A stretch of 64,000 nt of DNA, from contig RPFO01000076.1 of the NCBI GenBank assembly GCA_009746045.1, positions 1,965,096 to 2,029,095 of the forward strand. Direction: 5' to 3'. The translations under genes were made by a program, and so were the position numbers. Below the pieces are notes generated by a model. It saw only the letters and a program-made list of their open reading frames with translations. It was not told the DNA's origin and did no database searches. This DNA comes from Mesostigma viride. Lineage: Eukaryota > Streptophyta > Mesostigmatophyceae > Mesostigmatales > Mesostigmataceae. Positions 40,140 through 49,732 of the stretch are shown here, piece after piece (the first letter of the stretch is position 1; each line of letters begins with the position of its first letter).

Positions 40140-42350
40140 GTGCCGGACGGCAGGCGGTACCGCGACCGCAGCGCGTTGGGGGGCTGCCGCCCCCCAAACC
40201 CCCCGCGTGGGGGGCTCCGCCCCCCACACCCCCCCGCCCCCCCCCTCGGTGGCTGCCACGCCTGCCCTGATTGTTCATGGACGACCCACGACCCCCTTCC
40301 CAACGGCTCCCCCGCTCCCCGGTTGGCGCCTCGGCGGTCCTCTCGGCTTGCGGCCCTTCTTGCGGAGGTGGGCGACCCGGCTGCGGGGGGCTCGGGCGCC
40401 CCGGTCTCCCCCTCCTTGGTCTGCGAGGTCTGCCGGAGCGGGCACCGCGGGCACCACATGTTAGTTTGTGATGCTTGCAATTCCGGGTGGCACTTGCAGT
40501 GTCTTACTCCCCGGCTCTACCGGGTCCCGCCGGGCTCCTGGACGTGCCCGCGCTGTCCCCCCCGGCGGGCCCCCGGGCTGCCCTCCCCGCTGGGTGCTCC
40601 GGCCCCCTGCCCCGTGTGCCCCCCTGCCGAGGCCCTCGGGGCGGGCCGTGGCCTGCCCGATGGGGCCGCCGTTGCTCGGGCCCTGGCGCCCTCGGCCCCG
40701 GGGCCCCACCCGTCGCCTGGCCCCGCCGACGGGGGCGCGGCGCTGTCGCCTGGGCTGGGCCCGGCCGACCCCCGGCGGGCCTGGCGACCCCGGCGCCCGC
40801 CCCCGGCCCCTCGCTCCCCGACGCTCTGGCCTCCCTTCCCCCGGCCGCGGTTGGCCACCCAGCCGCCACCCCCGTCCTTGCCGCGTGGGACGGCGGCCCC
40901 CGGGCCCACGCGTTCACCTCGTGGCCGCCCTCGCACATTGTCGGCGTGGTGGGCCGCGCCACCTTTTCTTGGGCGTACTGCCCTTTGTTGCTGGACGCGG
41001 TCGGGTCCAGGCCGCCTTCCCCTCGCTCCCTAGGCCCCCGGCCTTCCTGGCCCTAGTTGCGCAGGTGCGGGCGACATTTCTTTCCGCCGCCCCCCCGGTG
41101 ACGGCCTCGACTCTTTGGGGGTATGTCTTGGAAGGATATCACGCCGGCTGCCGGCTGCCGTGGCATCTCCCGGCCGCCCGGCAGGAAGAGCTGCTTTCCC
41201 TGGACGAGCGGGTGGGTCAGGAGGTGGTCGAGTTCGTCACGGCGGTGGCTCGAGACGCACAGGTCTCGGTGCGGGCGGCCTACCTCGCGGGCGGCGCCGA
41301 CCTGGGCCTCATGTCCCCGCGGCAGCTTCGCCTCTTCTTGGACGCCCAGGCCCCGCCTCCCGGCCCGGTTGCCAGTGGGGGCTTTCTCATCACCTCCCTC
41401 AGCCTGGCGCAGGCCGCCATGCTGCGTGTGGAGTTCGGGGCCCCCATCGCGGTTCAGGGCGGCCAGGCCATCTTGGTGGACTCGGCCGGGCGCGCCCAGC
41501 CCCTAACCGCGGGGACGCCTGTTTCTGCCTTCCTCCACGACATCCTGGAGTTGGCAGGCATCCCGCACGAATGGCACCCCGCGGCTGACCAACCGGTCGG
41601 CATCCTCTCGCGCGCCCAGATTGCGCTCTCCCGGGTTGCTGGGAGGCCGGCTGGGACCCGCCCCCCCTCATGTCCGGTCCCTTCTGGAGGGGGACGACCC
41701 CGAGTCGGGCTCCTGTGCCATCTGCCTTGAGCCCTTCCGGCCGGGGGATGGCTTGTGTCGCCTGCCCGCGTGCGGCCACACATTCCATCAAGCGTGCATC
41801 GCGCGCAGCTTGCTCCACTCCGTGCCGCGCTGCCCGTTGTGCCGGGCTGTTGTGCCGCCCCCTGGGACTGCGCTTCCTCTCGGCCCGCCCCCGGTCTCGC
41901 TGGGTCCCCTGCCGGGTCCCCACCGGGCCCCGGGGCCAGCTGCCTCCCCGACCCCTCGGCCGCCGCCCCCGGCCTCGTTGCCGGGGCCTGGGGTGGTCGC
42001 GGGCGCGCTGGCGAGTCCCCCTGGGAGGGGCGCCGGCGTTCTCGATCCCCCTCCGCTGGGGGTCTCCCCGGTGGGCACTGCCTCCTCCGTGGCCCCGGCG
42101 GGCTGCCGGGCGCTGGTCGGGTCGTGGTGCGCGCGCCTGCCGGCCCGGCTGGGGAGACGCCGCAGGCCCCACGTCCTGCCTTTGCTGGCGCCGCTCCCCG
42201 CCACTCAGCGCCCGCCGACGGCCTTCACCGGTGTGCCGTGCTGCTTCCCACGGGGTCCCCGTGTGCTGGTGTGTTCCACAACCGTAACCTCCTCTGCCAG
42301 CACCTTCGCGCTGTGCACCCCGATCTCGGCGCGGCGGATCTGCAGGCCAT
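40140..42350 (+). pseudogene. LINE N-terminal region: PHD, RING-H2 fingers
   Basis: In the first frame (from 40,140) a PHD finger lies at about 40,420-40,560: CEVC, CDACNSGWHLQC, then WTCPRC. The frame changes within the GC-rich Pro/Ala sequence near 40,900-41,050; a region to about 41,640 is mostly helical and unrecognised. After another frame change a RING-H2 finger appears at about 41,712-41,840: CAICLEPF, CGHTFHQAC, CPLC. PHD fingers read histone tails and RING fingers usually act as ubiquitin E3 modules. Such a pair in one LINE is uncommon and could serve chromatin targeting or interference with host silencing; this is inference. Confidence 0.65.
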
Positions 42351-45300
42351 GAGCTGTTACCGGTGCCCGGAAGCTCACTGCCAGCGGGTGTACTCCATTC
42401 ACGGGCGCGCTCAGCACGCGCGCGCCTGTGTTGCTCAACGGCCCCTCAACCGGCCAGCAGTCCCGGCCCCCTCCCCCCCTCCCGCCTCGGCTCCCACCGG
42501 CTCCCAGCCCCCGCCGCCCGACTACTCGGCCAGTTGGCGTTGGCTTGACACGGTTCCCTGGGATGCATGCGCCATCAACCCGACGTCTACCCTGACCGAC
42601 CTCCCCCACCGCGCGCGTAGCCTTTTCGCGCAATGTGCAATCGTTTCTCTCCGGCGCATGCACGCCGCTCCGGACGACCCGCTGGGCTTTAAACTGCACA
42701 TGGTGACCCCCCGCCTGCTCCTCACCCCTCTCGGGCGTGGTGTGCGCGGCCTCCAGGGTGCGGTTATTGCCCGTTGCCGACGCTTTCTGCAGGGGGACTG
42801 GGAGGGGCTGTTTGGCGTGCCGCCCCCGCGCACGGCCCGGCTGTCGGGGGAGGTCAACTTCGAGCGGGTGGCCGCCGACGTCATCCGCCTCGTCCGCGAG
42901 GGGCAGCTCAGCCGGGCCATGACCCGCTTGGAAATGGCCAAGCTGGCCCCCGCCAATGCGGCTACCCTGGCGGCCTTGGAGGCTCTTCACCCTGCGGAGC
43001 CCGGATTCCAGCTGCCCGTGCCGGACCCCCTGCCGGCCCCCCTCCGGCTGGACCGCGACTGCTTCCTGGAGGTGATGCGTGCGGTCCCGCGGGCTTCCTC
43101 TACCGGGCCGTCGGGCTGGCGCTACGAGCACTTGGAGGTCCTGGTGGGGCATGGGGGCGAGGACATTCTCTTTGACACCCTCATTGACCTGGCGGCTGGT
43201 CGCGTTCCTCCCGCTGCGCGCGAGTGGTTAGCGGGCGCTCGCCTCCTCGCTCTGCTCAAGGGTGTCTTGCCCCCCCCGAGGGCAAGGTGCGCCCGATCGC
43301 CTGCGGTGAGGTGCTCCGCAAGCTCGTGGGCAAAGTGATCTGCCGCCAAAAGGCGCCCGAGCTCCGTGCCTTTTTCTGCCCGCCCCTCGCAGCGGGTGAG
43401 ACCTCGGTGGCGGCCCAGCTGGGGGTGACGACTCCAGGCGGGGCGGATATCCTCATCCATTCGGTGCAGGCCTACCTCGAGGCCCACCCCACCCACGCTG
43501 TCGTCAAGGTCGACTGCCACAACGCGTTCAACAGTCTGTCCCGCGCCAGCATGTTTGCGGCCGTCATGGAGTCCTTCGAGGACTTGTACGCTTGGACAGC
43601 CGTGTGCTACGGCCAGCCCGGCCAACTGGTTCACATCATGGAGGACGGCACTCGCGGCGGCCTGCTGTCGCGGTCGGGCACCCAGCAAGGGGACCCCCTG
43701 GGACCCCTGTACTTTGCCGCCCCCCTCCAGGGTTGCCTCCAAGCGGTCCATGCTGCCCACCCGGCGGTCGCTATTCAGGCCTACTTGGATGATATCTACC
43801 TTCTGGGCCCTGTGCCGGACACCACCGCGGCTCTGCTGGCACTGCAGACCGCGGTGGCCGACATCAACCTCCAGTTGACCCTGCCAAGTGCGCGGTGTAC
43901 TCGCCCCAAGGTGATTGCTCCGGCTTTCCGCCCCAGCTCTTGGGCCGGGACGAGCGCCTCCATGGGTTGGATGTCCTCGGCGTTCCGGTTGGCGACCCCG
44001 CGTTTGTCATCGATGCTCTGCGGGCCGCCCTCGAGGCACGCACTGAGGTACTGCCCTTGATTGCGCGCCTTCATGATTCGCAGACCAAGGGTCTGCTTCT
44101 GTGGTTTTGCGCTCACCCTCGCGTCGTTCACTGGCTCCGGGGCGCTCTTCCGCTCAGGTCCGGCTGGCCGCCGAGGGCCACGACGAACGCATCCAGTCGG
44201 CCTTGGCGCAGCTGGTCCCGGGCCCCGACCTCCCGCCACATGCTATTCGCATTGCCTCCCTGCCTGCACGGATGGGTGGCTGCGGTCTGACTCGTGCCGC
44301 CCGGCTGGCCCCAGCAGCATTTTTGGGCTCCGTCGCTCAGTCGTGGGCGGAAAGCTGCCGGCTCCTGCCCCTTTTGGCAACGGCAGCGCCTGACCTCCTG
44401 GACCCCAGCAGCCCTTTGCCCTTCGTCACCGCCATCCAGGAGGCCTATGCTGAGATCCAGCAGGCCTGTTCTCCCGTCCGTGCCGCTCAGGCGGTACAGC
44501 GCCACCTCCCTCGCGGCACTCCCTCGGTCGCCTCCGTTCAATCTCCCGCCGCATTCCCTGCTCGCGTCATCGATAAACACCAGAAAACCTACGCGGGTAT
44601 TCTGCACACGGCTGATTGGATTGCTCTTTTCGCGGACCTCAACGCCCAGGGACGTGCGTGGCTGTTCTCGCTTTCCTTGCGGAGTGTGGGCTCGGCGTAC
44701 CTTCGTGCTCTTCCCATGGCCCCCCCATTCGCCTTGGCTCCCAGCCACTACTCGGTGGCGCTCCGGCACCAGCTATTTGCCCCGCAGCCTCTTGTTCCGG
44801 CCGGGCGGCCTTGTGGTAGCTGTGGGCAGCCGCTGGATCCCACGGGGACTCACTACCTTGCCTGCATGGGGGGCCAACAGAATCAGAATTGGTATTTGTA
44901 TTTGCACACTGTCCTCCTGACGGTGGTGCTCGCCATGATTCGGTCGGTTTTCCCCCACGCGAACATCCGGTCCGAGGATGCGGATGGCGCTGCCTTCTAT
45001 TCCCCCAACCACCGGCCTGACATCGTGGTGCTGGACTTTGAGGGGGGTGGCCGGCATCTGCTTATTGACGTTTCGGTGGCGCGGCCCTTGGCTCTTAGCC
45101 ACGTGGCTGGGGCCTCCCTCACGGCAGGTTACACGGCGGACCGGGCGGAGCGGGCCAAGCTCCTGGCCTACGGCGACGTCGGGCACCATCGTGTGGTGCC
45201 CTTTGTCCTGGAGGAGTTTGGGGCCATGGGGCCCCTGACCTCCGCCTTCTTCAAGGAGTGTTGCCGGCTCCGGGAGGACCGGCTGGACCTGGAGGGCCAG

Positions 45301-45432
45301 CGGGCCCCATGGTCGGCGCGGACCTGGACGTCATATTGGCGTCAGCGCTTGTCGGTGGCGCTGACTCGGGCCATGGCTGACATCATGCTCCGCCGTACGC
45401 GGGCTGATTTTGCGGTGCAGCAGGGCTATTAG
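42240..45432 (+). pseudogene. LINE ORF: C2H2 fingers, reverse transcriptase, REL endonuclease
   Basis: Two C2H2-like fingers at about 42,270-42,430 (FHNRNLLCQHLRAVH; CYRCPEAHC ... HARAC). The RT domain starts near 43,000 (STGPSGWRYEHLEVL). After a break in a C8 run at 43,269 come KVRPIACGEVLRKL, motif A VKVDCHNAFNSL, motif B GTQQGDPLGPLYF and motif C AYLDDIYLLG. Further breaks lie near 43,890 and 44,140. The last frame runs to 45,432 with CGSCGQPLDPTGTHYLAC and the endonuclease core RPDIVVLDFEG ... LLIDVSVARP. The endonuclease nicks DNA to prime reverse transcription. Confidence 0.8.
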
Positions 45433-45591
45433 GTTCCTCCCGTTAGGCGTTTCCATTGGTCTTATCGTAGTATAGAGCTTTGACATGGCTCTGTATATAG
45501 GTTTATAGCTGGGCGTTTGCTTTGGTTTGAGTGATTTCACTCTGCTGTAAGTAATTATATTTTTAATATATATATCTACTGTGAAGTGGTG

Positions 45592-45990
45592 CACTAGGAA
45601 GTCGGATACTGAGAAAAATCTCAGATCCTGAGTTTTTTCTGAGATTTTTCTCAGGATTCCTGAGATTTTCTCAGGATTTCCTGAGATTTCCTGATTTTTT
45701 TCTCAAGAAATCCTGAGAATCCTGAGAAAATTTGAGATTTTTCTCAGGATTCCTGAGATTATATCAGGACTTTCTCCTGAGAATCTTGAGAAGTGCCTGA
45801 GATGCGTCTCGCCACACACTGAGAAACACTGAGAATCCTGAGAAAATCCTGAGATCCTGAGAAAAATATCGGAACAACACAAAAAACTCAACATCTTGAG
45901 AAAACCCGCTGAATCAGAAAAAAATCAGGAAAATCAGGACACTTAGCATGGCACAAAAAATCAGGAAAATCAGGACACTGAGCATGACAC
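45592..45990. repeat. Putative CACTA-transposon terminus with subterminal repeats
   Basis: CACTAGGAAGTCGGATACTG at 45,592 begins a stretch dominated by TCCTGAGAAAATCTCAGG-type near-palindromes in both orientations, more than fifteen CTGAG/CTCAG cores in about 350 bp. CACTA elements start with CACTA and carry arrays of short subterminal repeats in both orientations, bound by their TnpA protein. The terminus lies on the 3' side of the minus-strand Tnp2 gene, as expected. The opposite terminus was not found within the window, so the assignment is inferred. Confidence 0.6.
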
Positions 45991-46275
45991 TTGAGAACTC
46001 TCAAGTGCATGAATACAGGACACTTATGCATTATATGTGGATGCAGAAATGATGCAGTTGACACACATGTTCATTGGAAATAAATAAATATAAGTGTGAC
46101 AAGCACACAACAAGTTACATCAATCCATCATACCAGGAATATAATCAATCCCACTCCTCATCAGTGTATGCAGCACTGTCAGAGTCCGCATAATTTACTA
46201 CCACACGTTGCCTCTCACTTCTCCTTTGTGTGGGAATGCATGCCTCACCGTTGCTGCTCAGCGACAAATCACTAG
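45991..46275. other. Non-coding, inside the CACTA-like element
   Basis: AT-rich sequence between the subterminal repeats and the repeat-bearing ORF. Nothing further recognised. Confidence 0.4.
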
Positions 46276-46707
46276 CTATGTCATCAGGGCTTGATGACCT
46301 GCCACTAGCCGCTGCCATGGACTTGTCGCAATGCTCTTGCCACGCGAGCGGTTTGGTGCAGCGGCTGTGTGTGTTTCTACCAATGTGTCCGCAGTGCGCT
46401 TGCCACGCGACCGGCTTGGTGCAGCGGCTGTGTGTGTTTCTACCAATGTGTCCGCAGTGCGCTTGCCACGCGAGCGGCTTGGTGCAGTGGTTGCTTGTGG
46501 TTCTACCAATGTGCCAACAGTGCGCTTGCCACGTGAGCGACTCGGTGCAGTGGTTGCTTGTGGCTCTACCAATGTGCCAACAGTGCGCTTGCCACGTGAG
46601 CGATTAGGTGCAGTGGTTGCTTGTGGCTCTGCAGCCATGCGTGCAGTGGTTGCTTGTGGATCTATGGGTGCAGTGCGATTACCTTGTGAACGACCTCGTG
46701 TTGTCAT
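46276..46707 (-). CDS. Repeat protein ORF, five 21-residue repeats
   Basis: 143 codons from ATG 46,707 (MTTRGRSQGN). The core is five units of exactly 63 bp starting (plus strand) at 46,336, 46,399, 46,462, 46,525 and 46,588, each encoding a basic RSRGKRT followed by a V/ATLVE and ATTA-type linker. The 63-bp period keeps the frame, and the frame opposite is also open, so the coding strand is not certain. It lies just downstream of the transposase C-terminal exon in the same direction and begins overlapping its end. It could be a DNA-binding accessory protein of the transposon, or a simple repeat with no protein product. Confidence 0.4.
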   Translation of the reverse strand: MTTRGRSQGNRTAPIDPQATTARMAAEPQATTAPNRSRGKRTVGTLVEPQATTAPSRSRGKRTVGTLVEPQATTAPSRSRGKRTADTLVETHTAAAPSRSRGKRTADTLVETHTAAAPNRSRGKSIATSPWQRLVAGHQALMT

Positions 46708-46717
46708 GTCTCTTCGC

Positions 46718-47347
46718 TTAACACAAAGTGTCACCTAAGTTGCGCTGCAGGTTCATATCAGCATACACGTCTGTGGTTCTCAGCTGAGCACCCGCAGCAC
46801 GGGACAATACATGCTGGGCTGCACTACACGTTTCTTTTACCATCTGCCATGGTAACTTACAGTGCACGATAGCTATCTCAGGTGCATACTCTGGATCAAC
46901 TACAAAACCAACTGAACATACACTCCCGGGAGGACTAAAGCATCCTGCTTGGGCGCTCGCTCCCCTAAAGGTATAAGCGTCAATCCCTCTAAAGGGAGCT
47001 CTTTCACAGAACCGACATCAAACAGAGCAACCTTTAAAAGAACTTGCCTACTCCATCCTTCCGTCGGGGCATGTAGGAAACTATGCAGAATGTGTGTGAT
47101 GCGGCCATACCTAACCCCCTCTTTACCATAAACCATTACTCCTGAGTTGCGATGGCGAACAGTTTGTCGAAGGTCGGCGACTGCAGTTCGGTAATTGCTG
47201 CCATTGATGTGGATTGAGTCATGCTCGTCACAAGCAGGCTCCATGCCACACACCGCCGCCGTAATCATCGTGGGGAGGCGTGGCTCCTGGTTTTGCGTGA
47301 TCCACTGCTTAAGCCACACCAGGTTGCCAACGTGAACGAGCCGACGC
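46718..47347 (-). pseudogene. CACTA transposase, C-terminal exon
   Basis: The exon starts after a TTGCAG acceptor at 47,348-47,350 and opens with RRLVHVGNLVWLKQW. It runs through a beta-rich segment (YGRITHILHSFL ... LLKVALFDVG) to a frame break near 46,905, then continues in the next frame (FVVDPEYAPEIAIVHCKLPW) to a stop at 46,718-46,720. Position after the DUF4218-like exon and the mixed alpha-beta pattern match the C-terminal DUF4216-type region of plant CACTA transposases; similarity is modest. The frame break is one base. Confidence 0.5.
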
Positions 47348-47603
47348 CTGCAAGTGACAACATAGGCGAATAACGTACATCACATTGCAAAATCAATTAA
47401 ACATACAATTAAACATAGTTGTCCCACTTCATACAATTATCAACATAGTGAAAAAAAATCTTCATCATTGCATGCACCACCGGATATTGCGTGTAGACAA
47501 GGACACAAGAATGTCACTGTGAAATCTAGAAAATCAACCACATTAAGCACGAGTAAGCAAATCAGAAGAATGCAGGAAACATATGATAATCCTTAAACAT
47601 ATT

Positions 47604-47636
47604 AATTAATTAATTAATTAATTAATTAATTAATAT
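47604..47636. repeat. (TTAA)n simple repeat
   Basis: About eight ATTA/TTAA units, 26 bp before the LINE's left target duplication. Similar tracts follow the LINE 3' ends at 53,438-53,477 and flank the fragment at 8717-8747. Confidence 0.85.
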
Positions 47637-47651
47637 GATAATCCTATGTAC

Positions 47652-47661
47652 ATGCGTTGCA
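47652..47661. repeat. LINE target-site duplication, left copy
   Basis: ATGCGTTGCA, identical to 53,478-53,487 at the other end of the LINE. Confidence 0.75.
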
Positions 47662-47700
47662 TGGTTTTCTCTAAAGGACACCATGATGATGTGACGGAAT

Positions 47701-48204
47701 GCAATATACGAGAATGCCCATCACTTTTGACTCCGGCCATGAAATTTCATCGGGTTGGTTGCATTAGACTCGTCTTTTGAAGACGAACACGCTGATATAG
47801 TTTTCTACAGCTATCGCTCAATATTTCCGAAGATACCGGCACCGCCCTGCCCAGCAAATATCGCTGTTGCAATATACGAGAATGCTCATAACTTTTGACT
47901 CTGGCCTTGAAATTTCATCGTGTTGGTTGCATTAGACTCGTCTTTTGAAGACGAACACGCTGATATAATTTTCTACAGCTATCGCTCAATATTTCCGAAG
48001 ATACCGGCACCGCCCTGCCCAGCAAATATCGCTGTTGCAATATACGAGAATGCTCATAACTTTTGACTCCGGCCATGAAATTTCATCGGGTTGGTTGCAT
48101 TAGACTCGTCTTTTGAAGACGAACACGCTGATATAATTTTCTACAGCTGTCGCTCAATCTTTCCGAAGATACCGGCACCGCCCTGCCCAGCAAATATCGC
48201 TGTT
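47701..48204 (+). promoter_or_regulatory. LINE 5' monomer array, 3 x 168 bp
   Basis: Units start at exactly 47,701, 47,869 and 48,037 (each GCAATATACGAGAATGC...), over 95% alike, and end 14 bp before the ORF1 ATG at 48,218. Tandem 5' monomers carrying promoter activity are known from rodent L1. Here they likewise directly precede ORF1, so an internal promoter is the likely role. Confidence 0.8.
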
Positions 48205-48217
48205 TTTTCAGCTCGAT

Positions 48218-49732
48218 ATGGCGGAATACGACTCATCCCAGCAATCACAAGCGTCCGCGGCCCTGCACCAACTCGCTGATGAAGCCATGGCGTCATTGGA
48301 AACACCCTTGCACGCTATGCCGGACGCCACTGTCAGCATCCAGCCGCTCCACTCCACCGCTCCGCCGAACAGCGACCCTGCCATGGATACCCGCGAGGAG
48401 GCCTTTTCTGCCGAGGAAGCTGCCGCATTTTTACCTGGCAAATGGCCAGGCCTTAACGCCATCATGCGCCTGTCCCGAGCTGCCGCCCTCACCATCCTGC
48501 ACCTGGCTGCCGAGAAAAAGTGCGAGATCCGGGACTGCAACCAACAGGTTACCCACCTGTCGGACTTTCTCCACGACGACCCCGACGACACTGACCTCTG
48601 CCTCGCAGTCTGGTGGACGTGCTCCCGTCTTTCCGACAGCGCCCTTGAGAGCTTTGTCATGGCCTCTCTGGACCTGGGAGCCGACCCCACTGTTGCGGCC
48701 GCCATCAACATCACCGCCAAGCAAGTCGCCAATACCTGCTTCGATCGCCTCCCTCCCCTCCTCAACGCTGCCCTCAACCCTGTCCACAACCACCTCGCCA
48801 CCCACCACGCCCATTCCTCACACGCCGACACCTCCATCCACTCCGCCATCACCCACATTGCAGCAGGGCTGCAGCAGCAGCAGCAGCTCCTCCACCAGCT
48901 CCAGCAACAACTTGCCGCCTCCATAACTCCTGCCAAGACCACCTATGCCGCCACGCTTCAGAACCCTACGGAGCTCATCAACGAAATCAAAACAGCCGTC
49001 AAGGCCAGCACAAGGGATGCTATGCACGAACCCATTCGCTCATGCAGTATTGTGGTACGTGGCGTCCCCTCGAACGTCAACGATGCACGCCTGGGCACCT
49101 ACCTCCGAGGCGACCCCTTCCTGGGGAAGCTCGGCGTGGCCCAAAGCGTCGTCATCAAAACGGCACGACGGCTCGGCGGCCCCACCGCCCCTGTCTTGGT
49201 GGAATTCCACCGCAAGGAGGACAAACTGCAGGTGCAGAAGGCCCGCCGGAACCTCCACGATACCCAACTGAGCATCGACGATTACTATACCCCGGAGCAA
49301 CTTGGGGCCCGGGCTGCCGCCCTGAACCGGCCGGAGGTCCACGAGGCTCGGGCAGCCAAGCAGGCCAACCCGCAACTACGGTGCAGCATCTATGCCCGTC
49401 TCTTTAATGGCGTCTTCATCGTCCGCATTAACGGCCAGGACCTTCCTCCAATGACGGCGACCCCCATGGATACCGCCGTGCCAGCGCCCCAGCCCCCTGC
49501 TCGGCCCCCGCCGGCGGCCGGCCGTCACCGGCTCGGCCGTCACCGGCTCGGCCGGCCGTCACCGCCATCGCCACCGGCATCGACGGTCACCTGCTCCCCA
49601 GCACGTGTGGGGATCCGCCGGGGCAACTTCAACTCAGGTATGGCTGCCCGGCTTGGCCGTCCCCCTAATAAATTCGTTCGCTTTGCACCTGAGCCGGAGC
49701 CCGCGCTGCGAACCCTTCTCTCCTATCAATGA
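48218..49732 (+). CDS. LINE ORF1 protein (RNA-binding, RRM-like)
   Basis: 504 residues. A long helical and Ala/Pro/His-rich N-terminal half with a poly-Gln-rich coiled-coil stretch (about 208-225) precedes an RRM-like fold (CSIVVRGVPSNVNDARL at about 272, then VLVEFHRKEDKLQVQKARRNL) and a C-terminal domain-like part (RCSIYARLFNGVFIVRING), the order seen in L1-type ORF1 proteins. It coats LINE RNA and acts as a chaperone. The tail is Pro/Arg-rich with a duplicated RHRLG. The stop overlaps the ORF2 start (ATGA at 49,729), suggesting coupled translation. The frame is intact. Confidence 0.75.
   Translation: MAEYDSSQQSQASAALHQLADEAMASLETPLHAMPDATVSIQPLHSTAPPNSDPAMDTREEAFSAEEAAAFLPGKWPGLNAIMRLSRAAALTILHLAAEKKCEIRDCNQQVTHLSDFLHDDPDDTDLCLAVWWTCSRLSDSALESFVMASLDLGADPTVAAAINITAKQVANTCFDRLPPLLNAALNPVHNHLATHHAHSSHADTSIHSAITHIAAGLQQQQQLLHQLQQQLAASITPAKTTYAATLQNPTELINEIKTAVKASTRDAMHEPIRSCSIVVRGVPSNVNDARLGTYLRGDPFLGKLGVAQSVVIKTARRLGGPTAPVLVEFHRKEDKLQVQKARRNLHDTQLSIDDYYTPEQLGARAAALNRPEVHEARAAKQANPQLRCSIYARLFNGVFIVRINGQDLPPMTATPMDTAVPAPQPPARPPPAAGRHRLGRHRLGRPSPPSPPASTVTCSPARVGIRRGNFNSGMAARLGRPPNKFVRFAPEPEPALRTLLSYQ

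Larger units (their letters stand above)
39967..45586 (+). mobile_element. LINE with C-terminal restriction-like endonuclease (REL), decayed
   Basis: A GC-rich non-LTR retrotransposon of about 5.6 kb in plus orientation. Order: PHD finger, undefined region, RING-H2 finger, C2H2-type fingers, reverse transcriptase, CCHC-like motif and a PD-(D/E)XK-type endonuclease, then a 3'UTR with ATATATAT tail. This architecture belongs to the REL group (R2/R4/NeSL-like and their algal relatives), not the APE group. At least five single-base frame breaks, one in a run of eight C, show it is inactive or poorly assembled. A 5'-truncated copy lies at 20,531-20,818. Confidence 0.82.

Noticed and set aside
40140-45432. 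PHD/RING ORFs as host chromatin genes
   Set aside because: They are in line with the RT and REL endonuclease of one GC-rich LINE of uniform composition; a host gene fusion is less likely.
47604-47636. TTAA tract as a piggyBac target or telomeric remnant
   Set aside because: It is a simple ATTA repeat like the tails of the nearby LINE copies; no piggyBac ends or transposase were seen.
47701-48204. CRISPR-like array
   Set aside because: The 168-bp units are contiguous without spacers and form the 5' end of a LINE in eukaryotic DNA.
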